In this document: positions 1-7,503 of the stretch, piece after piece
Position numbering within the stretch: position 1 is the first letter of the stretch
Layout of the letters: each line of letters begins with the position of its first letter
Source: SSS58A sp041648155
GTDB taxonomy: Bacteria > Krumholzibacteriota > Krumholzibacteriia > Krumholzibacteriales > Krumholzibacteriaceae
Direction: 5' to 3'
DNA length: 18,890 nucleotides
NCBI GenBank assembly: GCA_041648155.1
Contig: JBAZPL010000028.1
Coordinates: forward strand, 1 to 18,890
Notes under the pieces: generated by a model
What the model was told of the DNA's origin: nothing
The model's database searches: none
The model's input: the letters and a program-made list of their open reading frames with translations, nothing else
Position numbers and translations under genes: made by a program

Positions 1-527
1 TCGGGAAGCTCACCGACGTCATCGTGATGTATTTCGACGGTACGACGGGTCATGAATGGTTGAGAGGAAAGGGAGTGCACACGATTCCCTCCATGGAGCT
101 CGGTCTGCTCAAGTACCGGTTCCCCGACTGCATTCAATGGGCGAAAGCCGCCGGGCGCACGGGGAAGATGATCCCCGTGAAGAAGGGGGACACTGTCGTC
201 CGGGTACGATATACGGATGGATCCGAAGTGGTCACCATCGCGCTGGACAGGAAGAACTGGCTCCTGAGCGGGGTCGAAATCACGAGCACGAATGACACGG
301 CCACCGTGTTCACCGAGAGCTACGATCATTACATCGATGTTGCGGGTATTCCGTTTCCCCAGGAGTTCAGGGCTACCCTCAGAGGCGCGCCGTACTATGA
401 GTACCTGCTGTCCGTCATCGATCTCGAAGCGGATATGCCCGATACGCTCTTTCGCGTGACGAACGAGGATACGATCGGGCTGTTCAGCCCCGTGCAGGCG
501 GAGACGCAGGCCGCGCCGAAGCGATGA
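1..527 (+). CDS. LolA-like outer-membrane lipoprotein-sorting protein, 5'-truncated by window edge
   Basis: The reading frame is open from base 3 to a TGA at 525-527 and enters from outside the window, so only the last 174 residues are seen. The alternation of short beta strands ending in 'DHYIDVAGIPFPQEF' and 'DLEADMPDTLFRV' matches the C-terminal half of LolA/MucB-like periplasmic lipoprotein-carrier folds, in which a hydrophobic cupped sheet binds acyl chains. In FCB-type genomes such proteins are commonly annotated as outer membrane lipoprotein-sorting protein. Its stop codon directly abuts the stop of the convergent pyrE gene with no spacer. The family call rests on pattern only, since the N-terminal signal peptide and the first sheet are missing; another periplasmic beta-rich protein is possible. 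Confidence 0.6.
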   Translation, partial: GKLTDVIVMYFDGTTGHEWLRGKGVHTIPSMELGLLKYRFPDCIQWAKAAGRTGKMIPVKKGDTVVRVRYTDGSEVVTIALDRKNWLLSGVEITSTNDTATVFTESYDHYIDVAGIPFPQEFRATLRGAPYYEYLLSVIDLEADMPDTLFRVTNEDTIGLFSPVQAETQAAPKR

Positions 528-1064
528 TCAGAGGAGCTCTTTGACCTTGAAGAGCGAGGAAAAGCGGTATCCCGCCTCCGCGAGATTCGCTTCCGCGCCC
601 TCTTCGCGGTCGACGATCGTATAGACGCCGGAGATCGCGCCCCCTCCGGCTTCGATCGCCCGGGCCGCCTTGAGGAGCGAGCCGCCCGTCGTCGCCACGT
701 CCTCGAGAAGGATGACGCGCATTCCCTGTTGCAAATTTCCCTCGACGAGATTCTTGGTTCCGTGATCCTTCGCCTCTTTGCGGATGAGGAGCCCCTCCTT
801 GTCGAGGCCCCGCTGCGCGGCAAGCGAAAGAAGCGCGCCGATGATCGGATCGGCGCCGATCGTGGGCCCGGCGAACGCGTCGTATTCGATCGCATCGAAA
901 CGGTCGAGGAGGAGCTTTGAGGCGAGGTAGAGCCCGCGGGAAAACAGGGTGGTCATCTTGCCGTTGATGTAGTAGCTGCTTTTTCTCCCCGAAGCGAGCG
1001 TGAAATCCCCCTTGAGGATGGAGCGTTTTCTGAGAATATTCCCGAGTTCTTCCCGTTCGTTCAT
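528..1064 (-). CDS. pyrE: Orotate phosphoribosyltransferase
   Basis: This is a complete 178-residue PyrE, the usual length, which transfers phosphoribose from PRPP to orotate to give OMP in pyrimidine synthesis in the cytoplasm. Residues 21-36 carry the FTLASGRKSSYYINGK segment of the orotate side, residues 95-105 (RKEAKDHGTKN) are the flexible catalytic loop, and residues 117-129 (VILLEDVATTGGS) are the PRPP-binding signature with its paired acidic residues. The ATG is preceded by GGGAG at a 5-base gap, which fixes the start. It is the last gene of a minus-strand run behind a beta-barrel gene, 41 bases away, and meets the convergent LolA-like gene stop to stop. No other pyr genes are in view. 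All expected motif residues are present. Confidence 0.97.
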   Translation of the reverse strand: MNEREELGNILRKRSILKGDFTLASGRKSSYYINGKMTTLFSRGLYLASKLLLDRFDAIEYDAFAGPTIGADPIIGALLSLAAQRGLDKEGLLIRKEAKDHGTKNLVEGNLQQGMRVILLEDVATTGGSLLKAARAIEAGGGAISGVYTIVDREEGAEANLAEAGYRFSSLFKVKELL

Positions 1065-1105
1065 CGGTTCTCCCTTTTCGCGTATAGTGTCATCGAACGT
1101 CGGCG

Positions 1106-1738
1106 TCAGCTCGAAGCGATCATGACGCCGACCGAGATCTGGAAAAAGTGGGCAGTGCTTTCTCCCGTATAGAAATGCACCGTATCGTCGAGTTTGGTGC
1201 CGACGAACACGGCGTGGTATTTGGCGTTCGCGTTGAGCGATACGGTGTCGGCCACCCTGACGAGTACGCCGATCCCGCCGTAAACTCCGAGGCGATTGTC
1301 CGTCTTCTGCGCCTCGTAGAATCCTTGAGTCAGAATCGTATTCACGCTGTAGAGCCCCGGCCCCGCCTCGAAGGTCGGCGTATAACGCCCGCGCACCGTT
1401 CTGAGAAAAATCATGCCGGCCGTAATCGAGAACACCTGGAGATTCACGTCCGCTCGGTCGAAGAACGCGAGGTTCTTTTCTCGGTCTTTCGCCGCGCCGA
1501 AATTGTGGGATGACAGCGAGACGTCGACGCCGAGCCGATTCGTGATGCCGTGGATGAAATGGAGCTCGATCTCGCTGCCGCCGCCGAATTCCGTGTTGAA
1601 AGCGCCGCTCGTCGCGAGCCCGCCGATGCGAACTCCGAGCATTTCGCGCCCCTTGATACTTTGCGCCGGCAGCGGTCCACTCAATGAGATAACAAACGCG
1701 ACAAGCGATGCGGCGGCGATGCCCTGTGCGGTTTTCAT
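1106..1738 (-). CDS. Small outer-membrane beta-barrel protein
   Basis: A 210-residue protein with a signal peptide (charged MK start, hydrophobic core, likely cleavage after the Ala of PLPAQ near residue 25). The mature part alternates polar and hydrophobic residues and shows repeated aromatic strand ends, for example LSLNANAKYHAVFVG and HFFQISVGVMIAS at the C-terminus. It resembles the small eight-stranded porin-family or OmpW-like barrels, although no specific family signature is recognised. It lies between the secreted propeller gene, 58 bases upstream, and pyrE, 41 bases downstream, on the same strand. The ATG has no Shine-Dalgarno sequence; instead a TGTGATATTTT stretch ends only a few bases before it, so it may also have its own promoter giving an almost leaderless mRNA. 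The substrate is unknown. Confidence 0.75.
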   Translation of the reverse strand: MKTAQGIAAASLVAFVISLSGPLPAQSIKGREMLGVRIGGLATSGAFNTEFGGGSEIELHFIHGITNRLGVDVSLSSHNFGAAKDREKNLAFFDRADVNLQVFSITAGMIFLRTVRGRYTPTFEAGPGLYSVNTILTQGFYEAQKTDNRLGVYGGIGVLVRVADTVSLNANAKYHAVFVGTKLDDTVHFYTGESTAHFFQISVGVMIASS

Positions 1739-1796
1739 ATGGTTAAAATATCACAATGGCAGAGCCGCCGCTAAGAAAAATCGAGTTACGGCGCCT

Positions 1797-3635
1797 CTAT
1801 CGCGCGAGAACGAGCTTGAGCCTCGCGATGATGCGCGGTCCGTCCTTCAGGACGGCGAAGTACACGCCCGATGGAAGGGGAGAGCCGCCCCGGTTTCCGC
1901 CCGACCACCGGATGACGGCCTCGCCGCGCGCGTCCGTCCTCGCCACGAGATCCTCCAGCGCCCTGCCGGCGATGTCATAGATCGAGACCGCGAGGATCGC
2001 GTTCGGCGCGCTCCGGATGAAAAGCTCCGTCGAAGGGTTGAACGGATTCGGGCTGCAGGTGAAGGCCGGGGGCCCGGGGGGCTGATCGATCTGCGCGGCG
2101 GGGGAGAGGCTTTCGACGGCGACGATCCTGTTCTTCTTGCTCTTCGACGGTATCCTGTCGCCGTCGGGAGGCGGACCGACGGGGATCGTGCGTTCCTCGA
2201 TCCCATCGACGTTGATGTGGCCGAACGGCGCGCCGCAGTCGTCGACGATCGTGAGGTACGCGGTCCTTCCCCGGAACGGGTAAAGATTCCATACCCGCTC
2301 GTCCATGCGATCCGTGTTCTTCCCCGTTTCGCGGAGAAGAATCTCTCCGCTCCGCGCGTCGCAGAGAGCGACGTAGCATGAGTCGGGATAGTTGCCTCCG
2401 CCGACCAGGAGCCGCATCGACAATTCCGTGATCGTGAAGTCTTTCGAGCGGATCGCCCCGCGCGCTTCGTCACCCTGGTATGCTCCCGGATAGCTGCCGG
2501 TGAGCGGTCCGTTGAATGCCTCGTACGTTCCGATCCACCAGTTTCCCTCGAAGAGCGTTTCCGTCGTGTCGTCGCCCCGGAACCGCGGATTGTTCCCGAA
2601 CACCGGCTGATGGTCGAACGCGTCGCCCCAGAGAATCGTCCAGCCTTCGAACGGAGGCGGAATCGCGACGGCGGGCTCGTCGCCGAGCCAGCCGAGCGTG
2701 TCGAACCGGATCGTCGAGACGCTGCCGCCTGTGCTCGAATACGAGGTATGCCGCGATATGAGGTATGCGTCGGCGCCGAGATCGAGCACCTCGGCGGCAT
2801 GGCCTCCGTCGATGATTCTTCGCTTCACGATGTCCCATCCCGATCGCAGCGAATCGGATGACATGTGCGAGACCCCGCCGACCGTCTCCTCGGTGAAGAA
2901 GAGATGGTAGACCCCGTTCCGTTTCATGAGAAAGGGGCTCTCGAGCGCGTGCCAGTCGCCGTGAACGTAGATCGGGCCGGCGTCGCGCCACGTGAAGTAG
3001 TCGTCCGATTGCGCCAGCGCGATCGCGCCCTTCCACTCGCGGGTATGGGCGCAATGAACGAGGTAGTTCGTCCCATTCTCCCTGAAGAATCCGGGATCGC
3101 GGTAGTTCGACCACGTGTTTTCGTTCCAGGCTATCCAGGTCGTATCTCCGTGGAACGGGGTGAAAAGAAACTCGGACGCCTTGCTGAATTTATCGGTGAT
3201 ATGGCTCAACGCGAGACACGTGCGCTGCGCGATGGAGGCGTTCACGCCCGTGTAGAACATGAGAAAATACCCCGGGCTGTACGGGTAGTAGGCGATGCTC
3301 GGCGCCCAGATCGCCTGACTGTCCCACGCGTTCGGCCCCACGCGCAACACGTCCCGGCGTCTCGTCCAGTGGCGCAGATCGCTCGACGTCGCGTGTCCGA
3401 AGCTCTGCTGACTTGTCGTTATGTAGTACAGGTGAAACGTGTCGTCCACGAGGATGAGCGCGTGATCCTTGACGATCTCGCCGGGTTCGTAGAATACGGG
3501 GCCTTCGAAATCGAACGCGACGGCGCCCCGCGCGATCGCCGGCGCGCAGACGACGGTCGCCGCGACGAAGAGCACAAAACCCGCGTGGATTGCACGCGGG
3601 TTCATCATTGGCATATCGTTTCGAATCAGAGTCAA
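1797..3635 (-). CDS. Secreted GH32/GH43-like five-bladed propeller protein with levanase-type beta-sandwich and type IX-like sorting tail
   Basis: A 612-residue exported protein with three regions. After a signal segment (about 16-38), residues 45-325 form a beta-propeller with the landmarks of the GH32/GH43/GH68 superfamily. Asp58 (VKDHALIL) fits the first-blade nucleophile, Asp180 lies in an RDP motif (NYRDPGFF), and Glu232 (ALESPFL) fits the acid/base; this assignment is by motif order, not structure. Residues about 333-485 match the beta-sandwich found in fructan hydrolases, with LVGGGN and GHINVDGIE. Residues 525-612 begin SPNPFNPST and end LPSGVYFAVLK plus a basic tail, a FlgD-like/type IX sorting domain. 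I infer secretion to the surface or medium and action on a fructose- or arabinose-containing glycan. The start is TTG with AGGA nine bases upstream; ATG 3614 is an alternative. Confidence 0.8.
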   Translation of the reverse strand: MTLIRNDMPMMNPRAIHAGFVLFVAATVVCAPAIARGAVAFDFEGPVFYEPGEIVKDHALILVDDTFHLYYITTSQQSFGHATSSDLRHWTRRRDVLRVGPNAWDSQAIWAPSIAYYPYSPGYFLMFYTGVNASIAQRTCLALSHITDKFSKASEFLFTPFHGDTTWIAWNENTWSNYRDPGFFRENGTNYLVHCAHTREWKGAIALAQSDDYFTWRDAGPIYVHGDWHALESPFLMKRNGVYHLFFTEETVGGVSHMSSDSLRSGWDIVKRRIIDGGHAAEVLDLGADAYLISRHTSYSSTGGSVSTIRFDTLGWLGDEPAVAIPPPFEGWTILWGDAFDHQPVFGNNPRFRGDDTTETLFEGNWWIGTYEAFNGPLTGSYPGAYQGDEARGAIRSKDFTITELSMRLLVGGGNYPDSCYVALCDARSGEILLRETGKNTDRMDERVWNLYPFRGRTAYLTIVDDCGAPFGHINVDGIEERTIPVGPPPDGDRIPSKSKKNRIVAVESLSPAAQIDQPPGPPAFTCSPNPFNPSTELFIRSAPNAILAVSIYDIAGRALEDLVARTDARGEAVIRWSGGNRGGSPLPSGVYFAVLKDGPRIIARLKLVLAR

Positions 3636-3662
3636 CGGATACTATCCTTTCCACCGATCGCT

Positions 3663-4898
3663 TCAGCGGAGAAGGATCACTTTTCTCGTATAGAGCTCCT
3701 TGCCGATTTGCAGCCTGCAGTAATAGACGCCCGAGGGGAAGCCCTTCTGCCTGGAGAGGGAGGGATTCCACCTGAAGGTATGGTCGCCGGCCTGCTTGGC
3801 GCCGAGCGAGAAGCTCTCCACCAGTGCGCCCGACACGTTGTAGAACGAGATCGTCGCCGGTTGCCCCGAGCCGCCCGCGCCGATCGTATACGGAATCGTC
3901 GTCGACGGATTGAACGGGTTCGGGTAATTCTGGCCGAGCGCCGCCGCGGGGACGGGGACGCCCTTCACGGAGAGCGGACCGTAATGCGTCGGATTGTCTC
4001 CGCCGATCTCGACAAGGTAATAATAGATATCCTTCGTCATATCCTCGCATGGATCGAAGAACTCGTAAATCCGGTTCGACTGGACGGGCGAGCTGTTGCG
4101 CCTCTCCATTGCCGCGAAGTCCGGCGTGAAGCCGCGGTAGACGTCGAACGTCGTGCAGCCGCTGTAGTCCATGGTGCACCAGCTGATGCTGACGCCACCG
4201 GCGACCCGTTGGCATTCCGCGGAGGCGATGAGAACGCCGATCTGCTCTCTCAGGTGAACGGGCACGCTTCTGGTCTCGTCGGGGCCGAGGGTGATTCCGG
4301 TGATCGTCGTGTCGCGGTAGCCGGGAGCGTGCACCGTGATTTCGTATTCGGCGGGACCGAGAGCGTTGAAGGAGAACGTGGAATCGATGAACGCGTCATA
4401 CGTGCCGATAACGTTGTAGGCCGCGTCGAAAAGGGTGACGGTCGTGCCCGCAGGAACGTCCGGGCGTCCGTCCGCGGAAACGGCGCCGAAGATGCTTCCC
4501 GCGGGGCGATCGAGCCAATAGGTGTAATCCGCGTCGTCGAAATAGAAATAGTAGTATCCGCTGTCCGGCAGCACCTTCGCGATGCTCGGCGGGCTCCACG
4601 CGAGCTCGGCGACTCCCCACGCCCCGCTCCAGCCCCAGTGCTGTGGCAGGTAGGATCCGTCCTTCGTGAATTTGAAGAAAATGGTATCGGGATCGCCCGG
4701 CTCGTTTATGAACTTGAGCTTGCGCCAGACGTGATTTCCCTGCGATTCCATGTCATTCGCGGGATCGGTCGGCTCGCACGTGATGCCGTTGAAAGTCCCG
4801 ACGAGTTGGATTGAAGCAGGATCCTGGGCGTACGCCTCGCCGGCGGCCACAGCGAAAAAGGCACAGGAGAGCAGTACTGTCCGGCAATAGCGCCTCAT
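3663..4898 (-). CDS. Secreted multidomain protein: carbohydrate-binding-like domain, carboxypeptidase-regulatory-like domain, FnIII-like domain, type IX-like sorting tail
   Basis: From ATG 4898 the product is 411 residues, starting with a signal peptide that ends in EAYAQ near residue 24. Residues about 28-129 (VGTFNGI, HVWRKLKF, FFKFT, SGYYYFYFDD) resemble the starch/glycogen-binding modules of SusE/SusF or CBM48 type. Residues 132-216 (GSIFGAVSADG through YEITVHAPGYRDTTI) are a carboxypeptidase-regulatory-like beta-sandwich. Residues 223-313 look fibronectin III-like, with SWCTMDYSGCTTFDVYRG. Residues 321-411 start LGQNYPNPFNPSTTIPYTI, a textbook FlgD-like/type IX sorting domain. There is no catalytic motif, so it is probably a surface glycan-binding partner of the propeller protein encoded 27 bases downstream. 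A TTG at 4904 is an alternative start, because AAGGGGTGA lies just upstream of both. Confidence 0.75.
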   Translation of the reverse strand: MRRYCRTVLLSCAFFAVAAGEAYAQDPASIQLVGTFNGITCEPTDPANDMESQGNHVWRKLKFINEPGDPDTIFFKFTKDGSYLPQHWGWSGAWGVAELAWSPPSIAKVLPDSGYYYFYFDDADYTYWLDRPAGSIFGAVSADGRPDVPAGTTVTLFDAAYNVIGTYDAFIDSTFSFNALGPAEYEITVHAPGYRDTTITGITLGPDETRSVPVHLREQIGVLIASAECQRVAGGVSISWCTMDYSGCTTFDVYRGFTPDFAAMERRNSSPVQSNRIYEFFDPCEDMTKDIYYYLVEIGGDNPTHYGPLSVKGVPVPAAALGQNYPNPFNPSTTIPYTIGAGGSGQPATISFYNVSGALVESFSLGAKQAGDHTFRWNPSLSRQKGFPSGVYYCRLQIGKELYTRKVILLR

Positions 4899-4937
4899 CG
4901 ACAATAGTCACCCCTTGGATGCACTTCTCCGTTGCAA

Positions 4938-4962
4938 GGATCTCCAGATCCAGAATTACTGG
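4938..4962 (-). other. Paired short stem-loops in the 5' leader of the secreted-protein cluster
   Basis: GGATCTCCAGATCC (4938-4951) and CCAGAATTACTGG (4950-4962) are two adjacent short inverted repeats inside the predicted leader, directly downstream of the 16-base element. They share two bases, so they cannot both form fully and may be alternatives. No poly-U run follows, so this is not a terminator. Function is unknown. Confidence 0.35.
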
Positions 4963-4963
4963 A

Positions 4964-4979
4964 GTTAAAATTCTTTACT
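4964..4979 (-). repeat. 16-base element at the predicted transcript 5' end, copy 1
   Basis: On the minus strand this reads AGTAAAGAATTTTAAC and begins at the predicted +1 of the promoter at 4985-5013. An identical copy lies at 9921-9936 in the same position relative to another strong promoter. The element is an imperfect palindrome (GTAAA...TTTTAAC). It may be an operator or an mRNA 5'-end element. Confidence 0.7.
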
Positions 4980-4984
4980 ACGCG

Positions 4985-5013
4985 AGTATATCGCAAATCG
5001 GCTCCCAAGTCAA
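4985..5013 (-). promoter_or_regulatory. Sigma70-type promoter of the secreted-protein cluster
   Basis: Read on the minus strand, TTGACT (5013-5008) and TATACT (4990-4985) are separated by exactly 17 bases. Each box differs from the consensus by one base. Predicted transcription would start near 4978, giving a leader of about 80 bases before ATG 4898. This is a strong match for housekeeping promoters; no experiment supports it. Confidence 0.75.
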
Positions 5014-5171
5014 ACACAAAGTAGGGCTTGAGATTATGGCGCAATGCGTCACGTTTCCGAATTACGCAAGGAACATACCTTTGAGCGATGAGGGGTATAT
5101 TTATTGCAGTACGGCGGGAGGATCTACAAGGCAACAAGCGACTGCACGGCTTTTCGCGGGGGCGAAATCGA

Positions 5172-5714
5172 ATGGGAAGCAGGATTTCCAACCTTTCCAA
5201 TAAGTTAGATAATCGAAAGGAAGCTTTCCCCGATGATCTGAAAAACGAGACGTTCGAGTCTCAGGAGCTCTTTCGAAGGGCCGAAGCGTGCATTGTGCGA
5301 GGAAAATTCGATAAGGCGGAAGAGCTGCTGGCCGAGGCGCTCAGGATTTCGATCGAAAATCCGCTCTATCTTTCGTATTTCGGTCTCTGCGTCGGCATGC
5401 GGGGGGACCTCGGGGAGGCGCAGAAACTCTGCAGCAAGGCCGCGAAACTATCCCCGCATTCTCCCATTATTCTCGTGAATCTCGGCCGCGTATTGCTGGA
5501 GCAGGGATGCCGGAAAGAGGCTCGCGATTTCTTCTCCCGGGCTTACTCGCTCGATAACACGAACTCTCCGGCCGCTCTCGAGCTTTCCGGGATGGGAGTG
5601 CGCCGCCAGCCCGTGATCCGCAGCCTGGCGAGGAACCATCCCGTCAACCTCATGCTTGGCAGGATGAGGCACCGGCTTCTCGGATACAGGAAACCCGGAT
5701 GGAAAAATCGCTAG
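5172..5714 (+). CDS. Small TPR-repeat protein with basic C-terminal tail
   Basis: From ATG 5172 this is a 180-residue cytoplasmic protein with no signal peptide. Three consecutive tetratricopeptide repeats are visible at about residues 29-62 (ELFRRAEACIVRGKFDKAEELL), 63-96 (NPLYLSYFGLC to KAAKLSP) and 97-130 (SPIILVNLGRVLLEQG to AYSLDN). After them comes a strongly basic tail (about 140-180, GVRRQPVIRSLARNHPVNL and RMRHRLLGYRKP) that could contact nucleic acid, membrane or a partner protein. TPRs mediate protein-protein contacts; no enzyme motif is present. An in-frame ATG at 5088 would add 28 residues of atypical composition, and neither start has a good Shine-Dalgarno. It is transcribed divergently from the secreted-protein cluster and lies 34 bases before the TPR lipoprotein gene, so the two may be co-transcribed. 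Confidence 0.7.
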   Translation: MGSRISNLSNKLDNRKEAFPDDLKNETFESQELFRRAEACIVRGKFDKAEELLAEALRISIENPLYLSYFGLCVGMRGDLGEAQKLCSKAAKLSPHSPIILVNLGRVLLEQGCRKEARDFFSRAYSLDNTNSPAALELSGMGVRRQPVIRSLARNHPVNLMLGRMRHRLLGYRKPGWKNR

Positions 5715-5748
5715 ATAATCCCCCCGGCGAACCCGTACAATCCGGTCG

Positions 5749-6924
5749 ATGACATCTTCCCTCGAAAGATCCATGCGGGGCGCCCTGATCGCTCTGCTTC
5801 TCCTTGCTTCGTGCAATAAGGCGGACATGCGCCGTCCCGGCGAATGGATCGACGCGCGCGCGCGCGCGGACGCGCGGTTGAACGCTCTCATCGAGGGCGG
5901 CCGCTTCGGCGAAGCCCTCGGAATCGCGGATAGCCTCATCGCGGCGGGCGAAAACGATTCGAGGACTCTCGGCCAGAAGGCGCGCGCCCTTGGAGGGTTG
6001 GGGCGCGGAGACGAGGCGATCGCCGTGTTCGAGGAAGCCATTCTCGCGGATTACGAAAGCTGCGAGAACCACCTGCACTTTGCGATCTATCTCATGCGGA
6101 TCGGGAAAACGGGCCGCGCACACACGGAGTTCATGGAAGCGAAGCGCTTCTGCGAGGGGAAATACGATCCGCTCATATACCGGAATCTGGCCGTCGCCGG
6201 AATCAAGCTCGACAAGCGCGACCTCGCGCGACGGTACGTGGAGGAAGGGCTCAGGCGCGACGCAAACGATCCCTATTTGAACGGACTCAAAGGAATGCTC
6301 GTTGCCGGGGAGAATCCTGTCTCCGCGGAAAGCTTCTTCGTGAAAGCGCGATCGTTTGGGGAGGCTTCGCCCGAATTTCTCGTCCAGTACGGGCTCCTTC
6401 TCATCAACGAGGGGAGGCCGCGTGAAGCGGCGGACGTTCTCGATGAGGCTTCGAAGTTGCGTCCCGGGGAGCGGGAGATCGCGGTCTACCTCGCCGAGGC
6501 CCTCGACAGGGCGGCTGATTACGCCCGAGCGCGGGTCATTCTCGATGATCTACTCGCGGCAAAGGACGAGGTGGAAATCCGGAAGCTGCTCGCGCGGGTT
6601 CTTTTCCACGAGGGAGATTACGGAGAGGCCTTGAAGCTCTACCTGAAGCTCGACCAGAGCCCCGAGGTCATGGACAGGATCGCGATGTGCCTCCACAGTC
6701 TCGGGAGAACGGACGAGGCGATTCCCTGGGCGAGAAAGGCGCTCTCGGCGAGGCCCGATTGGCCTCAGGGGATGATCAACCTCGCGGTGATGCTCGCCTC
6801 CAGGGGGGAGATCGACGAGGCAGCATCTCTGCTCGGGCGCGCCCTCTTGATCGAGCCGGATAATGTCCCGGCTCGAGCCAATCTCGATCGGCTCGAGGAA
6901 GCGAAAAAGAAGCAGTCACGTTAG
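5749..6924 (+). CDS. TPR-repeat lipoprotein
   Basis: A 391-residue protein starting with a lipoprotein signal: hydrophobic GALIALLLLAS followed by Cys22, a good lipobox (LASC), so it should be lipid-anchored in the inner or outer membrane facing the periplasm. The rest is almost all helical tetratricopeptide repeats, roughly nine from residue 40 to 385. Examples are GRFGEALGIADSLIAAG, GRGDEAIAVFEEAIL, GRPREAADVLDEASKLRPG, GDYGEALKLYLKL and GEIDEAASLLGRALLIEPDN. Such solenoids act as scaffolds in envelope assembly or secretion. No catalytic domain is present and no partner is identifiable. It follows the small TPR gene by 34 bases. An alternative start at ATG 5773 shortens the signal to 13 residues before the Cys and is equally plausible, as neither has a clear ribosome site. 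A (CG)8 run lies inside the gene at 5853-5868. Confidence 0.8.
   Translation: MTSSLERSMRGALIALLLLASCNKADMRRPGEWIDARARADARLNALIEGGRFGEALGIADSLIAAGENDSRTLGQKARALGGLGRGDEAIAVFEEAILADYESCENHLHFAIYLMRIGKTGRAHTEFMEAKRFCEGKYDPLIYRNLAVAGIKLDKRDLARRYVEEGLRRDANDPYLNGLKGMLVAGENPVSAESFFVKARSFGEASPEFLVQYGLLLINEGRPREAADVLDEASKLRPGEREIAVYLAEALDRAADYARARVILDDLLAAKDEVEIRKLLARVLFHEGDYGEALKLYLKLDQSPEVMDRIAMCLHSLGRTDEAIPWARKALSARPDWPQGMINLAVMLASRGEIDEAASLLGRALLIEPDNVPARANLDRLEEAKKKQSR
5853..5868. repeat. (CG)8 dinucleotide run within the TPR lipoprotein gene
   Basis: Eight consecutive CG units encode an Ala/Arg stretch near residues 35-41. Such runs can slip during replication and shift the frame, and alternating CG favours Z-DNA. 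In a GC-rich genome it may be no more than codon bias. Confidence 0.6.
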
Positions 6925-6935
6925 AAATAATGCTG

Positions 6936-6962
6936 TTGAATTCCCGGGAGTTTAATTAGAAT
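6936..6962 (+). promoter_or_regulatory. Possible promoter of the zinc-ribbon/glpX-like/rarA cluster
   Basis: TTGAAT (6936-6941) and TAGAAT (6957-6962) are separated by 15 bases. The -10 matches five of six consensus bases, but the spacing is short. It sits in the 116-base gap after the TPR lipoprotein gene, which is more AT-rich than its surroundings. Confidence 0.35.
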
Positions 6963-7040
6963 AGCTTCAGGAATGGAGAAACAATCCTCCCCTGGAAACC
7001 GTATTGAGGGATGAGGAGTCCAGGATCGGAGGTAGAAACC

Positions 7041-7478
7041 ATGTACTGCAAATATTGCGGAATAGAGATCGGCAGCGAAGAGGGTTTCTGCACTTCCTGC
7101 GGAAAGAAGCTTGGGGATAGGGATGCCCAGCACACCCTCTACCGGCACGAGCTCACCAGGATCAAGGCCGCAAAGGAATTGAAGAATCCCAAGGCGGCGG
7201 CGGCGCTCGGCTTCTTCTTCAGCTGGATATTTCTCGGCCCTGTGGGATACATTTACCTCGGTCAATGGAACTGGTTCTGGCTCACCTTCATCATCCAGAT
7301 CTTCGCCTACCCGTTGACTGCGTTCTTCGCGTATCCGCTGCTTCCTATCGTGTATGGCATCCATCAGTACCAGATGGCAATGGATGTCAACGAGCTCATC
7401 GCCCGGGATCAGGGACAAAAACCGGTCGCAGAAGCCGGAGCCCGCGCGGTCGAGCCATTCGATAAGACCGAGCTGTAG
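7041..7478 (+). CDS. Zinc-ribbon, TM2-like small membrane protein
   Basis: A 145-residue protein. The N-terminus is a four-cysteine zinc ribbon, CxxC at 3/6 and CxxC at 17/20 (CKYCG and CTSCG). A charged linker (about 25-50) leads into two or three membrane segments (about 53-73 and 76-107), including GPVGYIYLGQWNWFW, which recalls the glycine-aromatic turn of TM2 domains. A polar tail follows from about 112. The start at 7041 is chosen because GGAGG lies eight bases upstream and because it begins directly at the ribbon; an ATG at 7011 would lack a ribosome site. The gene lies 25 bases ahead of the GlpX homologue on the same strand and probably shares its transcript. Function is unknown; such ribbon-TM proteins are widespread and usually undescribed. 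Confidence 0.75.
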   Translation: MYCKYCGIEIGSEEGFCTSCGKKLGDRDAQHTLYRHELTRIKAAKELKNPKAAAALGFFFSWIFLGPVGYIYLGQWNWFWLTFIIQIFAYPLTAFFAYPLLPIVYGIHQYQMAMDVNELIARDQGQKPVAEAGARAVEPFDKTEL

Positions 7479-7503
7479 CGCACAAGCCCGGAGGAAAACC
7501 CGC

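Noticed and set aside
2865..4814. A 649-codon plus-strand frame opposite the two secreted-protein genes
   Set aside because: Arg/Val/Glu-rich shadow composition, while the minus-strand frames encode recognisable domains and signal peptides.
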